A stretch of DNA of 64,000 bases from JASHUC01 sp963849095 (GCA_963849095.1 CAWKGA010000010.1:241964-305963); one strand, 5' to 3'; shown: positions 42,286 through 51,767, counted from the stretch's first letter. Notes: generated by a model from the sequence alone, not told the origin. Made by a program: numbers and translations.

Positions 42286-43248
42286 TCAGGCCGTTTGCCC
42301 GCTCTTGGCGGTCTCGCCCTGCACGGTGAGCCATTTGGCCTCAGTATCGACATCCTGCCATTTCAGGCTGAACAGTTCCCCTCGCCTCAGCCCAGTGTTC
42401 AGCGCTAACAAGACGATCGGTCGTAGGTGATCAATAAACTCAGATGTCCGCAGCGGGAACAACGGATAGCCTCGCACCTCGCGCCATTTATTGAAGCTCA
42501 CCCGGCATCGACGCAGCTTCTGCTCCCGGGCGAATAGCGCTGCGCGCAGCTGTTTCTCCTCGGTGTCGCTCAGGTAACGGGCCCTCCCCGTCCGATCGAA
42601 CTTCAAGGGCTTAATGTCGGCGAAGGGATGTTGTTCGACGACCTTCCAGTGCACGGCTTTCGACAACAGACCTCGCAGCCGCTGCAGGTTGCGATTGATG
42701 GTCGAGGATGCCAGCCCGGCGGCAAGCTGGCGCTTGCGCCATCCCTCGATGAGCCAGGAATTAATGTCGGCGAGGGGCTTGGCCATCCAGTCGGCGAAAT
42801 CCGCTTTGTTGCGTTCGACCTGGAACTCCCCGGACTTTCGGTACGTGAGAGCCCACGGCTCGTAGCGTTGCGTGATGAACGTGGTGAGCGTGCTATGGCG
42901 GGCCCGCTCACCCTCGGCGCGCACCTCGCGCTTGCGCACGAGTACGTCGACGCCCCGGGCCACATCACCGGCAGCCCGAAGTGCCAACTGGCGCGCCGCG
43001 GCTGCGCCCACGCCCGGGTATCGCCCGAACACCTGTCGGCGCTGGGGTCCACCGACGGTCCGGTATCGGAAGTACCAGATCTTGGTGCCGGTCGGCCGGA
43101 TGCGCAAAACGAATCCCGGCAAGGAGCTGTCGACGACGACGATGTCCTGGGCCGCGGCTCGCATATTCGCTACGATGCTTTGGGTGATTTTTGTCTGGTG
43201 TCCCGTGCCGGGGAGAGGGCGAAACTCCGCCTCCCCATCGATCCACAC
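42286..43248 (-). pseudogene. Truncated phage-type tyrosine integrase
   Basis: 320 codons. The arm-binding/DUF4102-like N-terminus (LPGFVLRIRPTGTKIWYFRYR, RQVFGRYPGVG), the core-binding domain (INRNLQRLRGLLSKAVHW) and the start of the catalytic domain (LALNTGLRRGELFSLKW) are present, but the frame stops at GETAKSGQTA before the HxxR and the nucleophilic Tyr. The last 60 or more residues are lost, so it cannot recombine DNA. Confidence 0.85.
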
Positions 43249-43329
43249 ATGCTGCTAATCGGCGGCAAATTGTGGAAGCCGTGTGACGCTGCAACATTGG
43301 CCGAAGGCCACCGCCGCCAAAATGGGCAC

Positions 43330-43430
43330 TTCAGCGAGTCAAATCCGATCCTGAGATGCGCGCCGTCATCGAAGGGCTCGGTCTGCGACACCCCGCACCG
43401 ACAGAGCGCATAGGTCTCTTTGTGCGGAAC
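43330..43430 (-). pseudogene. Decayed CDGSH domain fragment
   Basis: Within a 131-codon frame only ETYALCRCGVSQTEPFDDG plus AHLRIGFD resembles a protein: it is a CDGSH motif in which the third Cys is Asp and Ser is Ala, so the cluster ligands are incomplete. It resembles the first motif of the intact gene at 38098 (YALCRCGQSANKPFCDGSH). The rest of the 418-bp gap between integrase and IS is unexplained. Confidence 0.6.
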
Positions 43431-43605
43431 TCCTAGGCCGTGTGAATGAATGTAGTGAGCGAACGACCTTTTCTCCCTCGGCACTAGTTCGCGGCAGGCC
43501 CGACTTTGACAGTTGCGCGCACATGAATCGGGCGGTGCGCGCCTTGGGTTCAGGTGTTTCAAGAGGTTACGAGCGGGCGGCGGCGCATTTGGCCGAAAAC
43601 GCCTA

Positions 43606-45433
43606 GATACATGGGTATGGTAGTTTATGCTTTATCTGTAGTCAGTACCCGCGTATTATTGGGTACATGTACTTGCGCGAGTCACGCCAGAAGCGCACCG
43701 ACGGCTCGGTCCTGACCCACCTGCAACTGGCCGAGAATCTCTGGGATCCGGAGCGCCGCCGCGCCCAGGTCAAGATCATCTACAACTGCGGTCGTGCGGA
43801 CGATGAGGCCACGACCGAGCGGCTGCGGCGCTTGGCGCGCAGTATCCTGCGCCGCTGCGCCCCCGAGGAGATCCTCGCCGAGAATCCCGCCTGGCGGCTT
43901 CTTCAGTCCTTCAGCTACGGGGATCTGTACGTGCTCGAGCAGCTCTGGCGGCGCGTGGGCGTCGGGGAGGTGATTGGCGAGGTGCTCGGCAAGCGTAAGT
44001 TCGACTTCGATGTGGAACGAGCCCTGTTTGTGATGGTCGCCAACCGGGCGCTCGCCCCGTCCTCCAAGCTCTACTGCTACGAGCAATGGCTGGGTGAGGA
44101 CGTTCACATCGAGGGGACGCAGGGGCTGAAGCTCCAGCACCTATACCGCGGGATGGATTTTCTCGAGGCCAACAAGGAGGCGATCGAGAAGGCCATCTAC
44201 TTCCGCATGGCGGATCTTTTGAACTTGGATGTCGAGATCGTCTTCTACGAGACCACCTCGCTGCACTTCGAGATCGACGAGCCCGATCGCGGCGTCGGAC
44301 CCGAGCAGACAGTGCGCGGCAGTCAGTTGGCCGGTGCCAAGACCTATCGAGCCCTGAGGAAGCGCGGACACTCCAAGAACGGTCGCTTCGATGCCCCGCA
44401 GATCGTCATTGGGCTTGCGGTCACGCGTGATGGGTTCCCGGTGCGCCACTGGATCTTCCCGGGCAACACGGTGGATGTGACCACGGTGGCGAAGGTCAAG
44501 GAAGACCTCAAGGGCTGGCAGCTCAGCCGCTGCGTGTTCGTCGGGGATGCCGGCATGGTCAGCGCCGAGAATCTGAGCACCCTGGCGCGCGCGGGGGGCA
44601 AGTACATCGTGTGCATGCCGATCCATCGCGGGAGCGAGGTCGCCAACGAGGTGATCACGCGCCCCGGTCGCTATCAGCTCGTGGCCGAGAACCTGCAGGT
44701 CAAAGAGGTCATGGTCGGAGACGGCGAGCGTCGGCGCCGCTACGTCGTGTGCTACAACCCGCAGGAAGCCGAGCGCCAAGCCCGCCATCGCCAGGAAGTC
44801 CTCGAGGAACTCGCCGCCGAGCTCGAGACGCTGCGCGAGTCGAAGGGCTCCTCACACGGCAAGCGGGTGTGCGAGCTACGCGCCTCGGGCCGCTACGGCC
44901 GCTACGTGCGCCTGACGAAAAACGGCCACCCGCGCCTCGATCAGGCCAACGTCGATGCGCTCGCAAAACTGGATGGCAAGTTCGTCGTCCACAGCAACGA
45001 CGACACGTTGAGCGCGGCGGATCTGGCCCTCGGCTACAAACAGCTGCAACGCGTGGAGGTGGCCTGGCGACAGCTCAAGAGCGGCCTGAAGCTGCGTCCG
45101 GTCTATCACTGGGCCCCGCATCGCATCCACGCGCATGTGGCCCTCACCGTGCTCGCGCTGCTGCTCGAGCGCATCGCTGAAGCCTCCTGCGCCGACTCCT
45201 GGCGCAACATCCGCGATGACTTGAAGCAGATCAAACTGGCTCAATTGTCCAGCCCCAACGGGACGGTCTGGCAGGTCACTGAGCCCTCTCCGGGGGCGCT
45301 CAAGCACTTGAAATCCCTGAAAATCCCAAAGCCTCCACCCGTCCTGAAGCTCGCCTGAGCCCCTAGATACACGGCACTTTCCGACCTCGGCCGTATGTGG
45401 CTGTTTTGCCGCGAGAAATCGCGTCCATGTATC
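43606..45433 (+). mobile_element. IS1634-type insertion sequence
   Basis: One transposase gene flanked by GATACATGG (43606-43614) and its inverse CCATGTATC (45425-45433), which are plausible tips. A direct repeat CCTAGATACA also occurs at 43602 and 45362, so the true right end could differ. Total about 1.8 kb, normal for the family. Confidence 0.65.
43667..45358 (+). CDS. IS1634-family transposase
   Basis: 563 aa. The DDE-type core shows VGDAGMVSAENL for the second acidic residue and RVEVAWRQLKSGLKLRPVYHW for the last, with the RIHAHVALTVLAL helix after it. The first acidic position, usually Asp in a xFDxTTxYFE-like motif, is Glu195 (VFYETTSLHFE). This may reduce or abolish activity. Confidence 0.88.
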   Translation: MYLRESRQKRTDGSVLTHLQLAENLWDPERRRAQVKIIYNCGRADDEATTERLRRLARSILRRCAPEEILAENPAWRLLQSFSYGDLYVLEQLWRRVGVGEVIGEVLGKRKFDFDVERALFVMVANRALAPSSKLYCYEQWLGEDVHIEGTQGLKLQHLYRGMDFLEANKEAIEKAIYFRMADLLNLDVEIVFYETTSLHFEIDEPDRGVGPEQTVRGSQLAGAKTYRALRKRGHSKNGRFDAPQIVIGLAVTRDGFPVRHWIFPGNTVDVTTVAKVKEDLKGWQLSRCVFVGDAGMVSAENLSTLARAGGKYIVCMPIHRGSEVANEVITRPGRYQLVAENLQVKEVMVGDGERRRRYVVCYNPQEAERQARHRQEVLEELAAELETLRESKGSSHGKRVCELRASGRYGRYVRLTKNGHPRLDQANVDALAKLDGKFVVHSNDDTLSAADLALGYKQLQRVEVAWRQLKSGLKLRPVYHWAPHRIHAHVALTVLALLLERIAEASCADSWRNIRDDLKQIKLAQLSSPNGTVWQVTEPSPGALKHLKSLKIPKPPPVLKLA

Positions 45434-45856
45434 CGGCTGGTGTCAAAGTCGGGGTAGACGTGGAGCGGGCTCTGTATTGAGCTCCGCACCCCTGAACGCC
45501 GGATTGGGAGTGAGCCTCCTTAATTTACCATAAGATAGATTATACGCAGCTGCAGATCATATCTATTGATTTATTTACATAATCTTATACATTAGAATGT
45601 TATGTTACTATTATCGTGGTCTAAACCGCCGACGTTCGGACCCGACGGAACGGCCTGATTTGATTCACCGGCCATTGACGTAGCGCTTCACCGTATCCCA
45701 ATCACACGAGACGGGCCGCCAGCTCGATCTTGAGGCAGCGCACTGCGACTGCAATGCCGATAGCATTCCCCGATGTACGGCATCGCACTGGCGAATCGAG
45801 TCATGTGGTGTTTGTTATTCGGCCCTGCTATGCGCCGCATGGTTTTCCTCTCGCGA
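45434..45856. other. AT-rich patch and non-coding gap
   Basis: No credible gene in 423 bp. The segment 45521-45617 is about 25% GC by direct count, against a clearly GC-rich background, with TATA- and AAT-rich runs. It lies between the IS1634 element and the end of the lipoprotein operon. It could be a promoter or nucleoid-protein target, an att site, or recently acquired DNA. Confidence 0.6.
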
Positions 45857-47245
45857 TCACTTGGCTCTGGGTAGCGCTGCCTCCTGGCTAGCCACGTCGT
45901 TGAACAGCGCCGCTATCGTCTGCCCATCCAGTTCACCCGTGAGCGGTAGTTTCTTTCTCGCTTGATATTCTAGGATTCCTTTCTGGGTGTTCGGGCCCAG
46001 CACCCCATCTGCTTTTCTCACGTCCACATACCCTTCCTCGAGAAGCAAGAATTGCACGAAGCGGACTTGCGAGGGGGCGGGCGTTGTTGACGCAGGCCAT
46101 AGGGAATTCTGCCGTGAAGATGGTGGGGCGATTCCAGCGGTCACCTCTATGGCAGGAGCGGGATGGCCCGATTCCCGCTCGATCGCGGCCGACTGGACTG
46201 CCCTATTGGCGAGCGTGTTCAGATCCTTAAGCTGATTGCAACTCTCGGTGAACCACTCATTCATTATTGGACCGTTGCCGCTTGGAGCCCCATCTGAGTT
46301 TAAGGCGCTCCTCAGCCGCGTCGGGTCATTCTCATTGATGCAGCTGACGACCAACAGCTGTATCAGGTTGCGATCGAGATCGAAATAGTCCTCATTCATC
46401 CTCGCGAGGGCCGCGGCGGCGATCGCAGTTCCAGATGCTGTTCCGCCCGAGGCGACCTGGCTATTAGAAGGCGTGCCACCAGCAGGAGCCGCTGCGGGAG
46501 CGGGAGCCGGCGCCGCCTGAGCTGCTAGTACTCCCGGCGCAGAGGACGACGAGCTCGCGGAAGACGACGCACTGTCAGAGGACGATGAGCTACCAGAATT
46601 CGTGCCGCCGGTAGGAGGCGTCCCGCCGCCTCCGGGTACCCCTCCCGAATTCGCAGGAGGACTTGTCGCCGTCGTTGCCGGCGGACTACTCTGACTTCCC
46701 GCCACCGCCGTTGCGACGTCCTGGCCGAGAAACAGCGTGGTCATCAACTGACCATATCTCGAAAGGACCAAGGCGTAGGCATCTGCACCAAGCACACCGT
46801 TTGCATATGCCTCACACGTCTGATAGAGACCATCCCGGAGCGCGAGCAGTGCCGTTGAACGTCCCGCGAGCTCCGCGACGGCTTCTGCCGATCCTCCGGA
46901 CGCCCCGACAGTTCCAGTCGCGGTCCCACTGCCTCCTTGGGCCGTGATCTGAGCGGCTGTCGACAGCGCCTTCGCGACATCGGGCGTCGGCTCTGAGCAA
47001 GTCACGATCTGGTGCGTGACCGGATTCTTGCGCTGAGTCACCAGTCGCACATCCGCGGTGGTGTAGATCACCGATCCATCCCAGTGGCGCGATCCCGAGA
47101 ATCCGCGTTCGACGTCCGTGTCGAGCCACGAGCAGCCGGCAGCGCTGGTGACGATCACCAATAGAATCGCCCGGATCCATCGCCTGAGAGTCCGTTGCCG
47201 TTCGGTCGCCGCCGGTCTGTGAGGCCGGGTGATAGTCTGAAGCAT
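45857..47245 (-). CDS. Lipoprotein with C-terminal peptidoglycan-binding domain
   Basis: 462 aa. A basic N-terminus and hydrophobic run end in the lipobox SAAGC (Cys38), so it is lipid-anchored. After an Ala/Gly-rich helical region comes a low-complexity Ser/Gly/Pro/Ala linker (about residues 190-270), a further helical part, and a C-terminal PG_binding_1 domain (VRFVQFLLLEEGYVDVRKADG, then LGPNTQKGILEYQARKKLPLTGELD). It should tether the envelope assembly to the cell wall. Last gene of the five-gene operon; 1 bp after the membrane-protein gene. Confidence 0.8.
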   Translation of the reverse strand: MLQTITRPHRPAATERQRTLRRWIRAILLVIVTSAAGCSWLDTDVERGFSGSRHWDGSVIYTTADVRLVTQRKNPVTHQIVTCSEPTPDVAKALSTAAQITAQGGSGTATGTVGASGGSAEAVAELAGRSTALLALRDGLYQTCEAYANGVLGADAYALVLSRYGQLMTTLFLGQDVATAVAGSQSSPPATTATSPPANSGGVPGGGGTPPTGGTNSGSSSSSDSASSSASSSSSAPGVLAAQAAPAPAPAAAPAGGTPSNSQVASGGTASGTAIAAAALARMNEDYFDLDRNLIQLLVVSCINENDPTRLRSALNSDGAPSGNGPIMNEWFTESCNQLKDLNTLANRAVQSAAIERESGHPAPAIEVTAGIAPPSSRQNSLWPASTTPAPSQVRFVQFLLLEEGYVDVRKADGVLGPNTQKGILEYQARKKLPLTGELDGQTIAALFNDVASQEAALPRAK

Positions 47246-47246
47246 A

Positions 47247-47942
47247 TCAGTATCCTGTGCGGGCCCCAGCCCATAAGAGAAGGAAGATGACTAGCAAGAT
47301 AATGGAGACCGTGATCGTGAGGAGCTTGATGCGCGTCAACGTGTTCGCGGCATCCGCCTCCGCTGCATCGACGAGAGCCGACGCCGTCTCGGGCGCATCC
47401 TCACCAGTCGGAAGCCCGAACACCCGCTCCGCATGGCGCAGAATGCTCACGAGCTTCAGGTCTTCCGACACATCGGCGACTCCGTAGAGGATGGCTACTG
47501 CAGCGGCGCTCAGGGCAAGCCGAGTGACCCAGGGCCACAGGCTCAGGAGACCTGTCATCAGGAGCGATGTCAGCGCGAGAAAGACCGAAAAAGCGATCGC
47601 AAAGGCGATGTCGAGCGGGAGCACGGCCGTGCGATAAAAGGCCAGTCCGTCGGTCGGCTTCGCCTCGGCGCCACTTCCTAAATACAGCGTGCGAAGGAAC
47701 TCAACGAGATAGTCCTTATCGTACGTCCACCGTCTTTCGGGTTCCGCCAGAGCGACGGGCATTTCTGGGGTCCAGGGTCCGAAAAGACCGAGCTTCCGCA
47801 CTTTGCCCTGCTCGCCGCGAGGTCGATACATCCGGAGCATGCTGTCGAGCCTGCGCCTCCGCAGGCTCGTGAGGACAAAGAGCGCGCCTGCGATCAGGAA
47901 TGTCGCAGCACTCACCACGCCGAGAACAACGCGAGGATGCAT
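47247..47942 (-). CDS. Membrane protein of the DUF2235 operon
   Basis: 231 aa from the ATG at 47942; a longer frame to 48005 overlaps the DUF2235 gene. One N-terminal helix (VVSAATFLIAGALFVLTSL), a soluble region of about 70 residues with ERRWTYDKDYLVEFLRTLYLG, then two central helices (LDIAFAIAFSVFLALTSLL and neighbouring) and a C-terminal one (LLTITVSIILLVIFLLLWAG). Unrecognised. Its tight spacing marks it as a component of the operon's complex. Confidence 0.72.
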   Translation of the reverse strand: MHPRVVLGVVSAATFLIAGALFVLTSLRRRRLDSMLRMYRPRGEQGKVRKLGLFGPWTPEMPVALAEPERRWTYDKDYLVEFLRTLYLGSGAEAKPTDGLAFYRTAVLPLDIAFAIAFSVFLALTSLLMTGLLSLWPWVTRLALSAAAVAILYGVADVSEDLKLVSILRHAERVFGLPTGEDAPETASALVDAAEADAANTLTRIKLLTITVSIILLVIFLLLWAGARTGY

Positions 47943-47967
47943 CACGGATGACCTTGTCGAACGCCGA

Positions 47968-49614
47968 TCACGCGCCACCAAATATCCAGCGCATGGCCCA
48001 CGCACACACGCCGCACTTGGCCTTGATCTGTTGGCGGTAAACGGTGCCCGGCGGGTTCCCGCAAAACGCGTGGGTCAGTTCGAACGCGCTACGAGGCGCG
48101 GCCCCCGGGAGCGTCCTTATCCAAGCGATGCGCCCGCGGCGCCTGTAGGGATCCTCGCGTGGGATGTCGTGAGGTCTTCCGACCCTGAGATATGCACTCT
48201 CGTGGACCCGCTCGCTCCGATCCGTGATCCCGACCGGACGCGGCACGGGGCCGGCAATGAGCTTCCAGCCGCGGCTCCGGGAATCGTGCAAGGTCCCAAT
48301 CGCATAGACCTCTGCGGCGTTGCGATAGATTGCGTCCTTAAGGCACCGCGTGTTGAGGTCCAACAGCGCGTATCGGTTGAGTCGGCCCAGCATCCAGAGC
48401 ATGCTCGCGTCGGAGAAGCCGTGCTGGAGATACCCTCCACCGATGTCGGAGTGGACGCCCGGAAACCAGACTTGCTCGAGCACTTGATCCTGATCGCTTC
48501 GAACCCAGATGGCCGGCTGGAAATTACCGCGCCGCTCGTCCATTGCGAGCGCTTGGAAGGCGTGACGAATGCTCGACCCAAGACTCGTGTCGTGGAACGC
48601 ATACGTGCTACTGCAGAGTTTCGTACCCGGTACGCCGAATGCACCGACCGTGTCCCAGACCCCGACACAACTGATCTCAATCGTCGTGCGGCGGTCGGGG
48701 GCGACAGCATTCAAGTCATCCGCATTCCGCTTCGCTGGCCGTAATGCGTAGTAGTTCCAGGCCTCGTCGAATCTGAACATTTCGTTTTTTTTCAGCAGGC
48801 CGACGCACCCGATGAGTCCTCCGAGGCTGCGGACCACGTACGCGCCGCGAGAGAAGCCGAACAGGAGAATGTCATCGCCATCTTGGTAGTTGTCGACGAG
48901 AAATCCGTAGCAGGACTTCACGCTGCTCGAGAGACCGACCCCCGCGCCCCCGCCCAGAAAGCGATCGACGATGTTGCCGGTCCCTACGCCCAGATGGTAG
49001 TACGCGATCTGCGTGATCCCATTCGTCGCGACCGGCTTAATGGCACGCAGGAGCTGCACGACGTTGGTCTCGCGCGCCTCGTAAGGCGAGTTCCACGTGC
49101 CATCGCAGCAGACGATGAGGCGCCGCTTTGTGGGGGCCCGGCTCGTTGGTGCGCGTTCTGCTTTCGGCTCGCGGCTCAAGCGAATGTGCGCGGAATGGCC
49201 GGTTGCGCGAAGTCCAATGCGCCAAGCGACCTCGACGGCCGCCTGCGCAACGATGATGCCGACGATGAGGCCCCCGATGATGTCGCAGTGCCACCACTGG
49301 AGCGGAGTCAGAATGTCGAAATCCCGGGGCAGGTGCTCCGACCAATGTACTAGCGGCAGGCGCCTCGCCCAACGTGCAAGGACATCGAGCACTTCACCAC
49401 CCAATGCCGCCGCGACAACAATGCCGATGAAACGGCGTGCCGTATAGAGCGCCACCTCCTTCATCAGGCCGATCCAACTCCGATCGGCCATCTCACTTAC
49501 CTCTCCCGGATCCCGGTACCATTTGCCGTAGTCGACTCCGGCCAGACGGAGCGGGCCGAACATCGTTCCGACAAGCGTTCCGATTGGAACCGCAGCGAGG
49601 AAGCCGATCACCAT
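47968..49614 (-). CDS. Membrane-anchored DUF2235 alpha/beta hydrolase
   Basis: 548 aa from the ATG at 49614, which overlaps the previous stop by 7 nt. Hydrophobic segments in the first 130 residues are followed by a DUF2235 domain: LIVCCDGTWNS, the nucleophile elbow GFSRGA (Ser255), the SCVGVWDTVGAFG strand, and FPGVHSDIGGGY with the likely acid/base residues. DUF2235 includes the Tle1 phospholipase effectors of type VI secretion, but here the domain is fixed in the membrane and no secretion genes are present. Probable lipase or esterase acting on lipids or on acylated substrates. Confidence 0.85.
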   Translation of the reverse strand: MVIGFLAAVPIGTLVGTMFGPLRLAGVDYGKWYRDPGEVSEMADRSWIGLMKEVALYTARRFIGIVVAAALGGEVLDVLARWARRLPLVHWSEHLPRDFDILTPLQWWHCDIIGGLIVGIIVAQAAVEVAWRIGLRATGHSAHIRLSREPKAERAPTSRAPTKRRLIVCCDGTWNSPYEARETNVVQLLRAIKPVATNGITQIAYYHLGVGTGNIVDRFLGGGAGVGLSSSVKSCYGFLVDNYQDGDDILLFGFSRGAYVVRSLGGLIGCVGLLKKNEMFRFDEAWNYYALRPAKRNADDLNAVAPDRRTTIEISCVGVWDTVGAFGVPGTKLCSSTYAFHDTSLGSSIRHAFQALAMDERRGNFQPAIWVRSDQDQVLEQVWFPGVHSDIGGGYLQHGFSDASMLWMLGRLNRYALLDLNTRCLKDAIYRNAAEVYAIGTLHDSRSRGWKLIAGPVPRPVGITDRSERVHESAYLRVGRPHDIPREDPYRRRGRIAWIRTLPGAAPRSAFELTHAFCGNPPGTVYRQQIKAKCGVCAWAMRWIFGGA

Positions 49615-49970
49615 ATACTTCGCCGCGCAATGTGATTGGCGGCCGACGCGACGAGCGGCAGCATGATAAAACCGAGTACAGCGCTTGCAGCCATTGCGCT
49701 GTAGGCAGCGTAGCGTGGGACGTCCCCGCTGCTTACGAGCAAGATCCCCGCGACCCAGATGACCGCACAAGTGACCGGCGCCCAGAATCTGAGGATTCGT
49801 TGGGTGCGTCCGAGCGGCGCCGGCTTCCCGTCATGCTCGTGCAGGCGAGGCGCGGCCGCGATCGCAACGACAAGTGCGACGGAAAACGCGAGACCGGCGA
49901 GCGTGCCGACCATCCAACTGAACGTCGCGACCGTCGCGCTGCTGATCGTATGGGAGAACAGATCCATCAT
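49608..49970 (-). CDS. Small membrane protein of the DUF2235 operon
   Basis: 120 aa, starting at one of two adjacent ATGs (49970 or 49967). Four hydrophobic stretches: ATFSWMVGTLAGLAFSVALVVAI, FWAPVTCAVIWVAGILLV, YSAMAASAVLGFIMLPLVA and a shorter one. No family recognised. Overlaps the DUF2235 gene by 7 nt, so the two proteins are probably made in fixed ratio and act together. Confidence 0.7.
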   Translation of the reverse strand: MMDLFSHTISSATVATFSWMVGTLAGLAFSVALVVAIAAAPRLHEHDGKPAPLGRTQRILRFWAPVTCAVIWVAGILLVSSGDVPRYAAYSAMAASAVLGFIMLPLVASAANHIARRSIW

Positions 49971-50018
49971 GCGAGCTCCGATTGGGAAACGGGATCCACG
50001 CAGCAACCAGCCGCCGAC

Positions 50019-51767
50019 TCACTGCGACTGGATGCTTTGCTTTAATGCGGAATCCTCTTCTTGGAGAATCGTGTAGTAGACCTGCCGGACGAAATCGACG
50101 AAATGCACATTGAGAAAGTCGTTGTGCCCATTGATCACCGCCCGGTCCGCCTGAATCACCCAGACCGGCAGATACGCGGGCCGCGTCAGCGCCCACCCCG
50201 AGGTCTGCGAGAGCTCGAGGGAGTCGCAGAGATCGAGCGTGCTTGCACCGAAACCCTTGTAGAGCTCGTTCTGTTGCTCCTGAGACCACGTGGCCTCCGC
50301 TGCCAAGCGCTCGCTGAGCGACGACTGGTCAGTGAGACCGCATTTGTCGGTCCCCTTCGAGAGCGTCAATCGATGCGTTCGATAGCGAGGGGTCCAGCCC
50401 ACGGTGCGGAGGTTTGCCCCGCGCTCGGGCCCGTGCGGATCCTCGAATAAAGTCGTGAATGCTCGAAAAATCGGAAACGCGTAGTGGGTGGCCCAATCCG
50501 TCTCCGACGTGGCAACGATCAGAAGCGGAGGCTGGGCGTTACGTTTCGAGTCAGGACCTAGGTACTGACGGCTCGCGGCCGCTTCGGCCACCGATTCGAA
50601 GCGCGTGCCCTCGAACGCCGGATTGACGAGGACGGTGAGATCGCCGAAGCCGTACGCGAGTTGGTTGGTCTTTTTGAGATCGTCCGTCTCGGTTTCCACG
50701 ATTCCAAGCGTGATTCGGGGGGCCAGAGCGCGATAAGTGACCAAGCCTCCGAAGCTATGGCCGACCGTCAGCAACCGCACGTCGGCGCAGTGCTCAAGGT
50801 CCCGCGCATCGCGACGCCTGCTACGGTCGTCGTGACACTCGTGTTCTATGTAGAAACTATGGATGCGCGCGAAGAGCTCCTGGATCGATCCCAGGGCCAC
50901 GGTCTCCGCCGCGAGTTTGCGGTCCCAGATGGAAGTGTATTGGAGCAGGCCGAGGGTGGAGTCGCCGCGCCAGCCCACGTAAATGCCGACGACGTGCCGC
51001 CTCTTGCGCCAAACCGCAACGGCCTCGGACTCCGTACACAGCGTTGCGGTACTTTCGGCGCTCGCCGGTTTGATTCCGCGAGCGGCTAAGCAGAGATCGC
51101 GTTCCGCGTAGGCGCTTTGCTCGAGGAGGCGCCGAAAGGCAATGACATTGTCATCATCCGGTGCAGCTGTGTGATGCCAACCGTGGGTGTATACGATGAT
51201 GCTGAGCGGCTGCGGCGATTCGGCTCCGCTTCCCTGCGCGAGTTTCCGGAGCCCTTGCATGAGCAGGCTGAGCGTCGTGTTGCCGGAAGTTCCACCGGGA
51301 GGCGAGGCGAGCCAGCCCTCATCATCGAACTCCACGGTGTACAAATCGTATGCAGCATGATGCTCCGAGGCACTCTCCCAGCAGCTGCTCCACTCCTGGG
51401 TACGCCGGTCCGCGCGGATGATTTTCTGAATACGCGCCGTCTCAGCATCAGAGTTTCTGTCGCCGAGCTTCTCGTTCCAGGTTGCGCGAGCGTATGTGGC
51501 CTCGCAATTTGCGTCGCTGTAAAGCAGGGTCCGATAGGGTGGTGGCGCTGCGCAGCTTGCGAGTAGCGGTAATAGCAGCGCCAAGAACACACTCGATGAG
51601 ACGCACCGGAAAGTGCAACGTGCGACGCCACGACGCGCTGTCGAGGGACTCTCTCGCCTACAGAGCGTCCGGGCGTCGTGACTTGCCTCAAACCGCCACC
51701 GCGCAGAGTGCGCCGGCGTCCGATCAGAGGTGCAGTACCGCCCCCAACCTAGCGCTTCCCTCGCCAT
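50019..51767 (-). CDS. Alpha/beta-hydrolase lipoprotein, first gene of the DUF2235 operon
   Basis: 582 aa in the longest reading; a lipobox LLASC at residues 68-72 after a hydrophobic run means a start nearer residue 60 is likely. The body is an alpha/beta hydrolase: HGWHHT near 195 (oxyanion loop), nucleophile GHSFGG (residues 336-341), and a Cys-rich periplasmic surface. Substrate unknown. Being lipid-anchored, it should act at the outer or inner membrane surface. First in the operon, which has two separate hydrolases. Confidence 0.78.
   Translation of the reverse strand: MAREALGWGRYCTSDRTPAHSARWRFEASHDARTLCRRESPSTARRGVARCTFRCVSSSVFLALLLPLLASCAAPPPYRTLLYSDANCEATYARATWNEKLGDRNSDAETARIQKIIRADRRTQEWSSCWESASEHHAAYDLYTVEFDDEGWLASPPGGTSGNTTLSLLMQGLRKLAQGSGAESPQPLSIIVYTHGWHHTAAPDDDNVIAFRRLLEQSAYAERDLCLAARGIKPASAESTATLCTESEAVAVWRKRRHVVGIYVGWRGDSTLGLLQYTSIWDRKLAAETVALGSIQELFARIHSFYIEHECHDDRSRRRDARDLEHCADVRLLTVGHSFGGLVTYRALAPRITLGIVETETDDLKKTNQLAYGFGDLTVLVNPAFEGTRFESVAEAAASRQYLGPDSKRNAQPPLLIVATSETDWATHYAFPIFRAFTTLFEDPHGPERGANLRTVGWTPRYRTHRLTLSKGTDKCGLTDQSSLSERLAAEATWSQEQQNELYKGFGASTLDLCDSLELSQTSGWALTRPAYLPVWVIQADRAVINGHNDFLNVHFVDFVRQVYYTILQEEDSALKQSIQSQ

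Noticed and set aside
43170..43562. Full 131-codon gene containing the CDGSH-like motif
   Set aside because: Only about 30 codons resemble a protein; the cluster ligands are incomplete, so it is recorded as a pseudogene fragment.
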